DNA of 64,000 bases from Artocarpus heterophyllus (Eukaryota > Streptophyta > Magnoliopsida > Rosales > Moraceae), in contig CM046341.1 of NCBI GenBank assembly GCA_025403435.1, positions 25,259,725 to 25,323,724 on the forward strand, in the 5' to 3' direction. The first letter of the stretch is position 1. Every line of letters begins with the position of its first letter. Shown piece after piece: positions 44,299 through 57,647 of this stretch. The notes under the pieces were generated by a model. The model had not been told where the DNA came from. It was given only the letters and a program-made list of their open reading frames with translations, and searched no databases. A program made the position numbers and the translations under genes.

Positions 44299-44710
44299 CT
44301 GACTCAATGTTTTGAAAATTAAAAGAGCACGATAATTAGACATGGAATATTTACAAAATTTTAATAAAGTCTAAAAAAGTTGCATACATTCATAACGCAA
44401 CTTGTGACTAATTTTTTCTTTTAAAAAGGAAATTGTCATGCCAAACTAGAATGGTAGTACGTTGTAATATATACTCCAGTGGTGGTCAATTAAAGTTTTA
44501 GTTTTAATCCTTCAGTATTTCTTTTTTTTTTTTTTTAATTTTGAACTTAGGGTGAAGGATTCAAACTCTTTACTTTTAAGTAAAGTAGTATGTGGTTTTA
44601 CTACAAGGTTATGTTTGTAACCACATTCTTCAATATTTCTTAATGCTAACATTTTTCACTATTTTAATTTGTTTTTGCTGAAATATATCCTTAAATATTG
44701 TAACACATTT
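44299..44710. other. AT-rich sequence, perhaps the intron before the exon
   Basis: No retroelement motif seen; a T-run at 44521-44536. It ends at the start of the copia D LTR. Confidence 0.3.
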
Positions 44711-45112
44711 TGTTAGAACAAAATATTGTGATGCAAATCATCATCACCCAAGATCATTCTTGTCAAATCATCGAGAGAATTAATGATATGCGAAAGCTAA
44801 CTTAAATCCATTGAATGTGATGTGATTCCTGAGACTGTAGGTTGAAGATCTTCTAAGTCTCGCACGTAAGTCCTCCTTCAAAGTTTGCCTCTATGATTTT
44901 TCTGTAAATAGGTGACAGAAAAATAACGTACGTAATGACTTGGGAACCACAACCCCTTTATATAATTGTTAAACCTTAACAGTTATTCTTAATTACCAAT
45001 TTAGCCCATCATAAAATCAATAATTATATTTTGGTCTCTACACGTAAGAGGCTCACATTTAATGATGCATTAAAAGTCCAAAACCTAAATTGATCACTTT
45101 TAAATGGGCAAC

Positions 45113-47303
45113 TATAATGCCTCAAAATTTATTTAATGATATTAGAATGTAAAATGGTGGATTAGTGTGCCATGATGAACGTTTTAAACTTAATTTGATC
45201 ATTTAATGAAATTTTGGATTTAAAGTTGTTTTGGTTATTTTAATGATTTCAAATTTGTTTTTAATTATTTTAAATGTCATTTTGAAACTTTGGGACATAA
45301 CAATTTGTAAAATGTCAAATATATTCCGTTTCATAAAACCGTGGGCGGTACACAGTTTTCGCACAGTAAAACCGCCCACTATTTCCCTCTATTTATTCCC
45401 TCTCCTCTCCCTCTCTTTGACTCACTTGCTCTCTCTCACTCTCTCTCTCTCCCTAAGCGTCTCTCACTCTCTCTCGGTGTCTCTCTCTTTTCCTCTCAAT
45501 TTCTCCCAAAATTTTTGAATCAAATCAAGCTCAAGCTTCGGGTTTTGGTGGATTGAAGGCTCGAGAGCGTGATTGACTAACCAAAAACGTGATTTGAAGC
45601 TTGGATTTGAGGTTAGTTTTGAAAATTTTAAACTTTTTCAAATTTTCAATTTTCATGCATTTTGAAATCTAAGCTTGATTGAGCTTAGGAAACCCTTGAT
45701 TTTAGTTAATGGAACTTAGAACCACTAGAATCTAAGCCTTGTTTGAAGAAAAACAGATTCGATTCAAGATTTTTTATTTTTCTCCATTTTTGGATTTTCT
45801 TAGATTTTGTGTTCAAATCTTGTTTAAATGAGTTCAAAAGTGTCCTATTATGTTTTTCTATCATCTATGAGTGTTTTCCATGTCTGAGAATTGAGAAAAA
45901 TAGGTTGAAATCAAGATTTAGGTTTTAGGAGACCCAAAACCTGTGTCTGGAAATGTTAGGTTTTTTCAGTTCGGCAGGACGGATTCAAAAGATCGACAAG
46001 TCAGATTCATCCGTCCGGCCGGCCGAACTTGGAAAATGTTCAACCGACCGGACCTGTTCTCCGACAGGCCGAACTGTGCAGTTCGGCCAGCCGAACTAGG
46101 GAGACCGGCAGGCCGAACGAACATGGGCAAATTTTGTGATTTTTATTCGTTTTTACTGTTTTGAACCCCGATTGAAACCCCAACTTTATAAAATGATTTT
46201 TAAAGATACAAATGGCATACTAGGACATCATGGAATAGTTTAGCAACATAGAATATCTTAAATTAGATACTAATAGACCTAGTTTGTATTTAGGGTCGTA
46301 CGTGGTTTTGCAGAGCTAGCGTAGAGTGGACAGGGATTACGGTGTGGGGCATTGGCACGAGTATCAAGGTAGGACTTCTACCCTTTCTTTGGTAACCTAG
46401 TTTCAAATGATTTGGCCTTGAAAAGGGTTTTTATCAAAATGTTTTAAAGGTTGATTGAAAAGGAATTTTATTGGTTAATTTTTTATAAACCATGGACTGA
46501 GATGAACTTCATAATGTATGTTAATGAGACCATCTGGTAAATGGACTTTGAATAATTATAGAAATGAATATAAGGGCATGATGCCATATCAGAGATCTGG
46601 TCGTGTAGCGATCGACCTTGGGGGCAGGTCCTGAAACCCAACTGGGCCACTACGGGGGCCACTACGGTGGTGTTATCCATATGGTTTGCCTAGAAAAAGA
46701 AAATTATGGTATTTCTGGTCGACCAATGAACTGTTTTGAGTAAGAATTGTTTTATTTAAATTTGTTTTTTCAAGTCTTCTCTCAAATGATTTTCTTGAAT
46801 AAGGATATTTCTTTTTAAATTACTATTTCTTAAAATATAGTCCTACTGAGCCTTTCGCTCACATTTTATTTGTTTTAAACTTTTCCCCCTCTAGGTGGAT
46901 TTTTGCTTAGGTTCAAAGAAGGTTCTTCTTTGGACAAGACTCAGGAGCAGTAGGAGAATTTTAGTAGGCTATTTGTAATATTTAATCAAGGCGTCTAATA
47001 TTTTAATTTTCTCTCTACTTGGGACTGTGATTGTATTATTATATTATCAGTACTATGTGTATGCATAAGTTGTGGGTCAATGGGACCCATACTCGCAACT
47101 TTTATTATTTTATTTCTTGCTTAATGATTACCTCAATGATTTTGTTTGTTTAATGATTATGAATTTCTTTTACAAAAAAAGTTTTGAAAACTTTCACATT
47201 TTCATATTTAATTTAACCCTTTAAACTCTTGTTTTTAACTAAATTCTCATTTATTTAATCTAAATAAACCGCCACATCACCTCCTTTACTCCGGGGCGTG
47301 ACA
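45113..47303 (+). mobile_element. 2.2-kb LTR-like insertion, probably a solo LTR
   Basis: GCAAC is duplicated at 45108-45112 and 47304-47308. Ends are TATAATGCCTC and CCGGGGCGTGACA, an imperfect inverted repeat. It has a CT-rich promoter-like stretch with TATTTATT (45381-45500), a motif array at 45966-46122, and no gag or pol. It splits the LTR of copia D. The ends resemble those of 14669-18673 read on the minus strand. Confidence 0.78.
45966..46122 (+). repeat. CGGCAGGCCGA-type array in the 2.2-kb insertion
   Basis: About eight units, including GTTCGGCAGGAC, CCGGCCGGCCGAACT, CCGACAGGCCGAACT, GTTCGGCCAGCCGAACT and ACCGGCAGGCCGAAC. It lies downstream of the CT-rich promoter-like stretch. Confidence 0.8.
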
Positions 47304-47821
47304 GCAACCTTATCTGATAGCTTTTAATACACATTTCTTTAATATATTAGCCCATATATTGGATTTATTCCAACAATCTCCCACTTGGGCTATATATGAA
47401 ACTTTATAAATGTGTATTATACCTTATGAGCTCATGAATTTTGCTATCAAAATCTTATGCATCTCAACAATCTTATCCATTAGGCATATCAATATAGGAC
47501 TAAAGTGACCTTCGTTACATATGTCGTAACTAGAGCCATTAATGATTACATATACCAATACAACTAATAGCAAGATCAAGCATGGATGTGTCGTATGGAA
47601 GTTTCATGCAATGTGATCTTAACATGCCTATTTCCAACTGGTCTACCTTAAAACCTTAGTGAGATCAAACCAAACCAAAAGCAGAGTGTAAATAAAATGA
47701 AACTTTATTTCTCTAGAAAATAACTTTAAAATATCCATAAACTAAAACAATTGAAAATGTCTTTATTAGAAAAGCATCTAAAGTTAAAAACTTGTACTAA
47801 AACTGAATATTCTGAAATGAT

Positions 47822-49181
47822 ATGACACCCATACAAGCAATGTACTCATGAAACATTTTGGGTGGCAATCCCTTAGTAAGTGGATCTGCAATCATAGAGT
47901 TTGTATCGATGTGCTCTACAGACAACTATCCACTCTAAACTATTTCTTTCACAACCAAGAACTTGATGTCTATATGCTTTGACTTCGTCAAACACCTGTT
48001 GTTGTCGAAATATAGAACTGCTGACCTATTGTCACAAAATAACTTGAGTGGTTTTTGAATACTGTCCATTATGCACAGCCCTGAGGCAAAATTTCATACC
48101 CATATTCTATGATTAGACACCTCATAACATGCTATGAACTCTGCCTACATGGTAGAAGATGCTATAAGAGATTGTTCAGCACTCTTCTGGGAGATTGCAC
48201 CTCCAACCAGGAGGTAGACATAGCCCGACGTAGATTTCATGCTATCTCGGCGTCCAGTAGAATCAGAGTTAGTATACGCAATGATCTCAAGTTGTTCTGA
48301 TCTTTGATACGTGAGCATGTAGTTCTTTATTCTCTGTAAATACTTTAAGACTCGTTTGGCTACTATCCAATGATCCTTTCTAAAATTGCTTAAGTATCTA
48401 CCCGACATCCTTGTAATGTATGCAACATCGAGACGTATACAAACATGAGCATACATCAGACTCCCTACTGTTGATGCAAGGAATATTTTGCATTTCCTGA
48501 ATCTCAAAATTATTCTTAAATCTTTAATTAAGACTAAAATTATATCCTTTACCCACAGGGGTGTCACCTGGTTTATAATCCTACATGTCATATCTCTTAA
48601 GAACCTTTTCAATATAGTCCTTTTTGTGATAATCCAAGAATACCTCGAGAGCGATCCTGGTGTGTCTATATACCCAACACAAAAGACGCATCACCAAGAT
48701 CCTTCATCTCAAATTTCTGTAATAGAAATTTCTTAGTTTCATGCAATAAGCCTATATTATTGCTAGTAAGCAAAATGTCATTCACATGTAAAACTTAAAA
48801 AATATACTTACTCCCACTGAACTTGTGGTTTATACAATCATCGACCACATTCATCTCAAAAATAAACGAGAAGATAACTTGATGAAAATTGAAATCCCAC
48901 TGACGAGAAGCTGCTTAAGCCCATGATGGATTTCTTCAATTTACAAATCATCTTCTTTGCATCTCTTGACACAAAGATTTTCAGTTGAAAACTATAGATT
49001 GTTTCATCAATGTCGCCATTGAGAAACGCAATCTTAACATCCATCTAATGAAGCTCAAGATCAAAATGCACCACTAATGCCATTATAATTCTGATAGAGT
49101 CTTTCGAAGAGATTGGAGAGAAAGTCTCTTTATAATTGATGCCCTCTTTCTGTGTAAAGCCTTTAGCAATAAGACGAGCCA
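47822..49181 (-). pseudogene. Copia D pol: RT C-terminal half and RNase H
   Basis: Minus strand. RT: ARLIAKGFTQKEG (cut at 49181), then MDVKIAFLNGDIDETIYSFQ (49044 downward). RNase H: STVGSLMYAHVCIRLDVAYI, RVLKYLQRIKNYMLTYQ, MKSTSGYVYLLVGGAISQKS (48145-48612), then CDNRSAVLYFDNN-like sequence and KSKHIDIKF near 47960-48030, and a terminal ADPLTKGLPPKMFHEYIACM. Frames are broken many times, more than in the copia A family, consistent with an older insertion. Confidence 0.8.
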
Positions 49182-49478
49182 TGTTTTAGACATGCATGCC
49201 TTAAGGAGTAAAAATGTAATACGTTTTTGTAGACTTTTTTACGAATAAAGAATTTATTATTATTCATATACCAAATTATTGTTCTCTTTACGTTCATATT
49301 CGTTGCATGTATAATAAGCAAACAAAAGTCTGAGACTGTCAATCTAAGCCTTTAGAATTAGGCATATGATGGACAGATTATGTAGAAGACATGATTATAA
49401 AGTTGATGGTCTAAATCATAAGATCCGCAATCAAGGGAATAAAGTTGGGTACTTTATTCATGCAAAGATTGTCAAATT
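49182..49478 (+). mobile_element. Plus-strand copia A-family LTR fragment
   Basis: TGTTTTAGACATGCATGCC matches the LTR start with one extra T, and similarity continues about 297 bp. It stops where the minus-strand LTR of copia G begins. AGCCA (49177-49181) would be its target duplication; the partner is not in the window. Confidence 0.7.
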
Positions 49479-51649
49479 TGTTGGAAACAAAGTGCGCAAC
49501 GAAATTTCAAAAATTTTTTCATTAGAGTAATTTCCAAAACACAAGTTTGACATGTTATATGTATAAATTAGACAGATCTTACTAACCTCAGTGTGCCGAA
49601 GAACCTCTACAACCTGTGTAGAGAAGTAACGTTCCAGAAGAGCCTCAATCAACTGCTCTTCTTTGCTATTCTCTATCTACAACCGGAGTGAGTGTGGGCT
49701 CACATGTACAGCTCTTCCACCGATGACTCTCCTTCCAACCAATAGAGAGAACCCAAAGCTAGTGTTCATGATTTGTGAACAAAAGCTCTCAGGGAGTTTT
49801 TAGATGCTCACTAGAAGAGTATCACTCTTAATCTCTCAAATTGATCTCTATTGATCTTAGTAAATCATGAGACTCACTCCCTTTATATAGCTATTAGTCC
49901 TGGGGTCAGTCCGTATCAGATTAGGTCTCAAAAACTTGAAACAGAATCAAGTTTGGATCAATATCTGACAAGATCTGTGTGAAAATGCGTAATCTTATTT
50001 CTCGCTGATCGGAAGGCCGAACAGCCTGATCAGTAGGCCGAACAGGCCCCATCGACAGGCCGAACATGTCATTCGGTAGGCCGAACTCCCGAGAGCCGCG
50101 AATCTTTTATTTTCCACCCGAGATTCTAAAGGATAAAGTCTCAGTTTTGATTCAAATAACCCAATAGAGAAGTTATATGATCAAAACAAACTTCATCAAG
50201 ATAATCTCTAAGAAAATAATAAATTCACAATAATTCTACAAGTTTATTTTGTTCTAATTTGTCCAAAATTAAAACAACCGATAAACAAACAAGAATTATC
50301 TGATCGCAATAATTCAACAAGTTTATCTTGAACTAATTTCTTACAAAATTAATTCAACTGATAAACAGACATGAATTATTTGATTCTTACAAATTTTAAA
50401 CCAATCTAATAAATTCTTACAAAAGCACGCCGTGTCATTACAGCACTTTGTGAGCTAGCAAAGGGGACCAAAATGGACCTATAAAGTTCAAGCTCATGAT
50501 AATTATGAAACCCAATATCCTAGATATACATTTCACAATTATCAACTCCAACGCTACTCCACTAAAAGCTTGGAGCTGCACTCTCGAACTTTATAGAATT
50601 ACGAAGCTTGTGTAGCTAAGTCTCCATGACATATCATAGTGTATCGCATCCCCATATGATCATCCATAATCGGCTTAAGGACAAGTTCTGTCTTACCTTT
50701 CCGATTATTTTTTATCTTACGTTCCATTATCTCACCATTAGAAAACTTACCATCCAAAGATAGTATACCATTCGGTTACACCTATGTATCCAAATGGTTG
50801 AGCGCTCCAGTTTTCCAATTACACGACAACGCATATAAGAGGATATCATTACTCCTAAAGAGGAGCTATGGATTCCATATCTATGAATAACAAGTCTACG
50901 CTATGAAGAGTCGTGCATCCAATGTACCGGCATGCATACCACTATTGAGATGTGGGTGTCACCCTTTGGCACATCAAAAGACACAAGTCGAGACAACAGG
51001 CCCACTATTCATCTCAGGATTAAGATACAATACACATGACTGTCTAAAGTAAATCAATTTGCCGAGACAAAATTATTAATCCAAATCAATTCACTTTATG
51101 TCCCGATCCAATACATCGTCACCTATGACAACGTGCCAATGTTTCTATTCACAGAGTCCAACTCCGATGGTCAAGACAAACCATCTCCCAAAAGGGATAT
51201 AGACAACATAACAATCTTTACATGAATAAAGCGCCCAACTTTAGTCTCTCGATTGCGGATCATATGTTTTAGGCCGTCACCTTAAGAATCGTGTCTTTCA
51301 CATAATCAGTCCATCATATTTCCAATGCTTAAGGTTCAGACTCATAGTCTCAGACTACTGTTTGCTTATCATACATTCAACAAACATGAACGTAAAGAGG
51401 ACAAGTTTTGGTATATATAAATGAATAAAATCTTTATTGATAAAAATGTCTCCAAAAAACGTATTACATTTTTACTCCTTAGGGCATACATGTCTAACAA
51501 TCTTCCACTTGCACTAAGTGAGTAAATACAGCAAATTTCGCATCCCCATAGCTTCCACATGCCTCTCGAAGACTCTCCCAGTAAGTGTCTTCGTAAATGG
51601 AGCAGCTAAATTGTCCTCTGACGTGATCTTGCACACCGTGACATGCCCG
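49479..51649 (-). mobile_element. Copia G: 3' LTR and pol tail of a minus-strand copia A-family element
   Basis: LTR 49479-51499 (2021 bp; on the minus strand TGTTAG to CCAACA), then the polypurine tract and 150 bp of RNase H C-terminus (VCKITSEDNLAAPFTKTLTG, RVFERHVEAMGMR), cut at 51649 by the next LTR. U3 array at 50009-50092. A premature-looking TATATAAAG box at about 49882. The remainder should lie right of the window. Confidence 0.85.
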
Positions 51650-53684
51650 TGTTGGAAACAAAGTGCGCAGCGAAATTTTAAAAATTTTTCATCAAAGTAA
51701 TTTCCAAAACACAAGTTTGACATGTTATATGTTATAATTTAGATAGATCTTACTAACCTCAGTGTGCCGAAGAACCTCCGCAACCTGTGTAGAGAAGTAA
51801 CGTTCCAGAAGAGCCTCAACCAACTAGTCTTCTTTGCTATCTCTTTCCACAACCGAAGTGAGTGTGGGCTCACACATACAGCTCTTCCATCGGTGACTCT
51901 CCTTCCAACCAATAGAGAGAACCCAAAGCTAGTGTTCATGATTTGTGAACAAAAGCTCTCAGGGAGTTTTCAGATGCTCACTAGAAGAGTATCACTCTTA
52001 ATATCTCAAATTGATCTGAGTAAATCATGAGACTCACTCCCATTTTATACCTATTGGTCCTAGGGTCAGTCCATATCAGATTAGGTCTCAAAAACTCGAA
52101 ACAGAATCAAGTTTGGATCAATATCTGATAAGATCCGATGTGAAAACACGTAATCTTATCTCCGCTGATCGGCAGGCCGAACAGGCCAGTTCGGCAGGCC
52201 GAACACGTCATTCGGCAGGCCGAACACGTCATTCGGCAGGCCGAACTCTCGAGAAAAAATCTCCGTGAATCTTTTATTTTCCACCCGAGATTCTAAAGGT
52301 TAAAGTCTCAGTTTTGATTCAAATAACCCAATAGAGAAGTTATCTGATCAAAACAAACTTTATTAAGATAATCTCTAAGAAAATAAATCAATTCACAATA
52401 ATTCTACAAGTTTATCTTGATCTAATTTATCCAAAATTAAATCAACCGATAAACAAAAAAGAATTATCTGATCGCAATAATTCAACAAGTTTATCTTGAA
52501 CTAATTTCTTACAAAATTAATTCAACCGATAAAGAGACATGAATTATTTGATTCTTACAAATTTTAAACCAATCTGATAAATCCGACATAAGTCACCAAT
52601 TATTGGAAAAGCACGCCGTGTCGTTACAGGACTTTGTGAGCTAGCAAAGGGGACAAAAATGGACCTATAAAGTTCAAGCTCATGATAATTACGAAACCCA
52701 ATATCCCAGATATACATTTCAAAATTATCAACTCCAACGCTACTCCACTAAAAGCTTCGAGCTACACTCTCGAACTTTATAGAATTACGAAGCTCGTGTA
52801 GCTAAGTCTCCATGACATATCATAGTGTATCGCATCCCCATATGATCATCCATAGTCGGCTTAAGGACAAGTTCTGTCTTACCTTCCAGATTATTTTTAT
52901 CTTACGTTCCATTGTCTCACCATTAGAAAACTTACCATCCAAAGATAGTATACCATTCGGTTACACCTATGTATCCAAATGGTTGAGCGCTCTAGTTTTC
53001 CAATTACAGGACAACGCATATAAGAGGATATCATTACTCCTAAAGAGGAGCTATGGATTCCATATCTATGAATAACAAGTCTACGCTATCAAGAGTCATG
53101 CCTCCAACGTACCGGCATGCATACCACTATAGAGATGTGGGAGTCACCCATTGGTACATCAAAAGACACAAGTCAAGACAACGGGCCCACTATTCATCTC
53201 AGGATTAAGATACAATACAAATGACTGTCTAAAGTGAATCGATTTGCCAAGACAAAATTATTAATCCAAATCAATTCACTTTATGTCCCGATCCAATACA
53301 TCGTCACCTATGACAACGTGCCAATGTTTCTATTCACAGAGTCCAACTCCGATGGTCAAGACAAACCATCTCCCAAAAGGGATATAGACAACGTAACAAT
53401 CTTTACATGAATAAAGCGCCCAACTTTATTCTCTCGATTGCGGATCATATGTTTTAGACCGTCACCTTAAGAATTGTGTCTTTCGCATAATCAGCCCATC
53501 ATATGCCCAATTCTTAAGGTTTAGACTGACAGTCTCAGACTACTGTTTTGCTTATCATACATTCAACAAATATGAACGTAAAGAGGACATGATTTGGTAT
53601 ATATAAATGAATAAATTCTTTATTGATAAAAATGTCTCCAAAAACGTATTACATTTTTACTCCTTAGGGCATACATGTCTAACA
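51650..53684 (-). repeat. Copia array, left LTR (3' LTR of internal 1)
   Basis: 2035 bp. U3 array at 52167-52246 with four near-perfect TTCGGCAGGCCGAA units, two of them a recent 21-bp duplication. Confidence 0.93.
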
Positions 53685-53698
53685 ATCTCCCACTTGCA

Positions 53699-56600
53699 CT
53701 AAGTGAGTAAATACAACAAATTTCGCATCCCCATAGCTTCCACATGCCTCTCGAAGACTCTCCCAGTAAGTGTCTTCGTAAATGGATCAGCTAAATTGTC
53801 CTCTGACGCGATCTTGCACACCGTGACATGCCCGCTCTCAACGAAGTCCTTTATCACATGATACTTCTGATCAATATGCTTACTCTTCTTGTGAAATCTT
53901 GGTTCCTTAGCATTAGCTACCGCCGCACTGTCATCACAGTACAGTGATACCGCTTTATCCATACTAAGAACTACCTCAACCTCAAGATCCCCAAGGAACT
54001 TGCGGAGCCACACTGCTTCTTTCAAAGCATCACTAGCCGCCACATATTCTGCCTCCATCGTTGAATCCGAAGTGCAATCTTCCTTCGTACTTCTCCAACT
54101 GATGGCACCGCCACCTAGAGTAAACACAAACCCGAAGTCAATTTCCTAGAATCCAGACAATATTGAAAATCCAAATCTGTGTATCCTAGAGGAGTTAAAT
54201 CCTCACCCGAATACACAAGCATATACCCTCGAGTCCTTCTCAGGTACTTGAAAATATGCTTTACCGCAACCCAATGGTTCGGTCCTGGATCCGCCTGAAA
54301 TCGACTTACAATCCTGACCGCATAGCTAATATCCGGTCGTGTGCAAAGCATGGCATACATGAGACTACCCACTGCCGAAGCATAAGGCACCTTCTTCATG
54401 TATTCTCTTTCTTCATAAGACTTTGGAGAGTCTTTCTTAGAAAGAGTAATTCCAAACCTAGATGGTTGCCCACCTTTCCTGGAATCCTGCATTGTAAACC
54501 TCCGGAGAATTTTATCCACGTAGCTGGCCTGAGACAAAGCTATCATTTTGTTCTTCCTATCTCGAAAAATCTGGATACCGAGAAAAAAATTAGCCTCACC
54601 TAAGTCCTTCATGTCAAACTGCTTGGTCAACCATAATTTGACCGATGACAACGTCCCAACGTCATTTCCAATTAGCAGAATGTCATCTACATAGAGAAGT
54701 AGAAAAACCACCTTCCCATCCTTTATGTGTTTGTAAACACATGGTTCATCCACATTTTGTGAGAACCTATAAGTCTTGATCACTTGATCAAATCTTATGT
54801 TCTAAGAACGAGAAGCCTACTTAAGTCCATAAATAGACTTTAGCAGCTTACAAACCTTCCCCTCTTGACCCGCGACCTTGAACCCGTCTGGTTGTTCCAT
54901 ATAAATGGACTCATCAAGATAGCCATTCAGAAAAGCCGTCTTGACATCCATCTGCCAAATCTCGTAGTCGAGAGCGGCAGCTATGGACAAGAGAATCCGA
55001 ATGGACTTAAGCATGGCTACAGGCGAAAAGGTTTCCTCATAATCGATTCCTTCCTTTTGCGTATAACCCTTAGCTACCAGTCTAGCCTTAAAGGTTTCGA
55101 CCTTTCCATCCACTCCTCTTTTCCTCTGGTAGATCCACTTACACCCTATGGGTTTTACCCCATCGGGAAGATCCACAAGCTCCTAGACCCGATTAGTCTC
55201 CATAGACTTCATCTCAATGTTCATGGCCTTTGTCCAGAGTCTTGAATCAACATCCTCTATAGCTTCTGCGTAAGTATAAGGATCCTTGTCATGTTCATCC
55301 GGTTCAGCCAAGAAGACCTCCCCATTGAACATATACCTTTCAGGTTGACGCCCAATCCTCCCACTACGCCGAAGCCCCTGAGGTTGTTGTTCAGGTTTGT
55401 TTGGTTTTTCTACACCGATCGGAATGGTTTCGTTCGGAACCTCCAGAGTGAACGGATCACTCCTTAAGCACCACTTTGCTTCGAGGTTTAAAGTCGTCCA
55501 TGTAACTCTCCTCAAGGAAAGTTGCATTAGTTGAAACCACGACTTTATTTTCCTTTGGGTTATAAAAATAACCCCTTTTAGTCCCTTTTGGATATCCTAC
55601 AAATACACAAACTTCTGAACGTGCTTCCAACTTATTCAGATCCTTAAACAGGACATGAGCCGGACATCCCCATATGCGAATATGGTTTAAGCATGTCTTC
55701 CGTCTTGTCCACAACTCGTGAGGAGTTTTAGGGACTGATTTTGAAGGCACATTGTTCAAAAGATAACATGCGGTTTGTAGTGCATATCCCCAAAAAGATA
55801 AAGGTATGATGAATAACTCATCATGGACCTAATCATGCCCAACAAAGTCCTGTTCCTTCTCTCCGCTATGCCATTCTGTTGCGGAGTGCCCGGCGCAGTC
55901 AAATGGGATAAAATCCCATTCTCTAACAAGTGTCCCAAGAACTCATCAGAAAGGTATTCCCCACCTCGATCAGATCGAAGTGCCTTTATGGGCCTACCCA
56001 ATTGCTTTTCCACTTCAGCCCGAAACTCCCTGAACTTATCATAAGTTTCATTTTTGTGGTGCATTAGGTACACATACCCATATCTTGAGTTATCGTCAAT
56101 AAAAGTGACGAAGTACTCATACCCTCATCGTGCCCAGATGTTCATCGGTCTGCAAACATCACTATGCACAAGTTCTAGAACCCCTTCGGCCCTATTGCTC
56201 TTAGACCCGTTTGGTCTTTTGGTCATTTTACCCTCCAAACAAGATTCACATTGAGGTATAGATTCCACCTTTTAGTGACTTAAAGGTCCATCCCTTACCA
56301 ACCTTTGAATCCTATTCAGGTTAATATGACCAAGGCGCAAATGCCAAAGATAAGTCTTATTAGAGTGAGAAGTTTAAAGTCTTTTTGAGTTATTATCATT
56401 TATCTCAGCATTAAGCAATAAGTCCATCTTAGGTTTGATAAAATATAGATTATTTTGCATCCATCCAGATTAGATAAAAGATTTGTTTTTACGAATCACT
56501 AGTTTTTCATTAAAAGATACCACGTAGGAGTCTTTAAATAAAGAAGATGCAGAAACTAAATTCCTTTTAAATTTAGGAACATAAAAACAATCTCGCAAAA

Positions 56601-56762
56601 TTAAATTCCTATAATTATCAAAATAAAGATGGACATCTCCCACTGCTTCCGCTGAGACCAAGGATCCACCGCCCATCTGAAGCGTTAAGTCTTCACGAAG
56701 TAACTTCTCGTTTCTTTGAATCCCTGCAGAGAAACACAAACATGAATAGTTGCACCGGAATC
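53699..56762 (-). pseudogene. Copia array internal 1 pol
   Basis: Best preserved pol here. The protease DSGAT site (56760) is intact. The GAG-pre-integrase and integrase parts run from 56300 to 55457 ([20 protein letters not shown]). RT from 55176 has [19 protein letters not shown] and YVDDI at about 54680. RNase H is 53699-54540, stop TAG 53699-53701. Frames are interrupted by stops near 55177, 54816 and 54128 and by shifts, so it is not translatable as one protein, although single domains are intact. Confidence 0.9.
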
Positions 56763-57647
56763 TATGACCCAGATGTCACTGGATTCCTCAACCAAACAAG
56801 TTTCTAAATATAGAAGATCACACCTACCTCCCTTGGAAAGGAAGTCCTTGCAATGCTTCTTTATATGCCCGACCTTACCACAGAAGAAGCACTTAAGCTT
56901 CTTTGGGTTCTTCTTCTTCTTCTTCTTGCTCTTGGTAGCAGCAGGAATAGAAGTCTTCCCACTCTTGGCCTGTTGCTTCTTTCCATTCCCAGAGTTAGGA
57001 TTAGAACCAGAAGCAGCTACCATATTGGCCTCACCACCAGCAGGAGACTCCCTGATCAGCAGTTAAAACTCATGTAACTGTTTCATCAGTTCTGTCAAGG
57101 TCATACCCCGTCTATTGCTTAAATTAAAAGTAGCTCTAAACGGAATAAATTCCTTAGACAGAGCCTCAAAGACCATAGTCATCTGAGTTTCAGCATCGAT
57201 GTTGGCTCCATTGGTTTGAGCCTTAGCGAGGTAACCCATGACCAACATCATGTGCTCCTTTATAGATGTCCCCAGTCTCTGTCTACAGTTTAAGAGTTTC
57301 CGAAGCACCCCTTGCCGCTTTGTTATGGCCTGGCCTCCAAACATGTCCTCAAGATTATCCAAGATTTGCTTCGCAGTCTCATAATCCTAATGTTGAGCCT
57401 ACAGCACGTTGTTTATGGTGGCCATAACATAGCAGCGGGCCTGATCATTAGCATCTTTCCAGCATTCGTACGCTTGGAATTGCTCATTACTTGAGTCTCC
57501 CGTAGGCTCGGGAGGACAAGGAGTTGTCAGTACATATTTCAGTTTCTCAAAGGAAAGGACGATGTCCAGGTTTCGTTTCCAATCGTTATAGTTCTCACCT
57601 GTTAATGGGTTTTTGTCAAGTATCGATGATAAAGCGTTTTTAGACAT
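56763..57647 (-). pseudogene. Copia array internal 1 gag
   Basis: The ATG at 57645-57647 gives MSKNALSSILDKNPLTGENY, then the UBN2-like gag region (57063-57362 has a VMGYLAKAQTNGANIDAETQ block), a Lys-rich segment and a CCHC knuckle (CFFCGKVGHIKKHC, about 56850-56891). At least two stops interrupt it (near 57063 and 57390). It served as reference for the stops in copia A gag. Confidence 0.88.

Larger units (their letters stand above)
44711..49181 (-). mobile_element. Copia D, an older Ty1/copia element, 3' part only
   Basis: Minus-strand element. Its 3' LTR is 44711-45112 plus 47309-47371 (about 465 bp after removing an insertion; TGTTGGAATAAATCC at its 5' end, CTAACA at its 3' end). A polypurine tract (minus CCAAGTGGGAGAT) is at 47372-47384, then a spacer and pol from 47822. 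The rest of the element is cut off at 49182 and should resume right of the window. A minus-strand TATATAAAG box is near 44957-44965. The family differs from copia A. Confidence 0.8.

Noticed and set aside
44430..44440. TGTCATGCC as the left end of the 2.2-kb LTR-like insertion
   Set aside because: The flanking bases (GAAAT) do not match GCAAC after the right end; 45113 gives a perfect 5-bp duplication.
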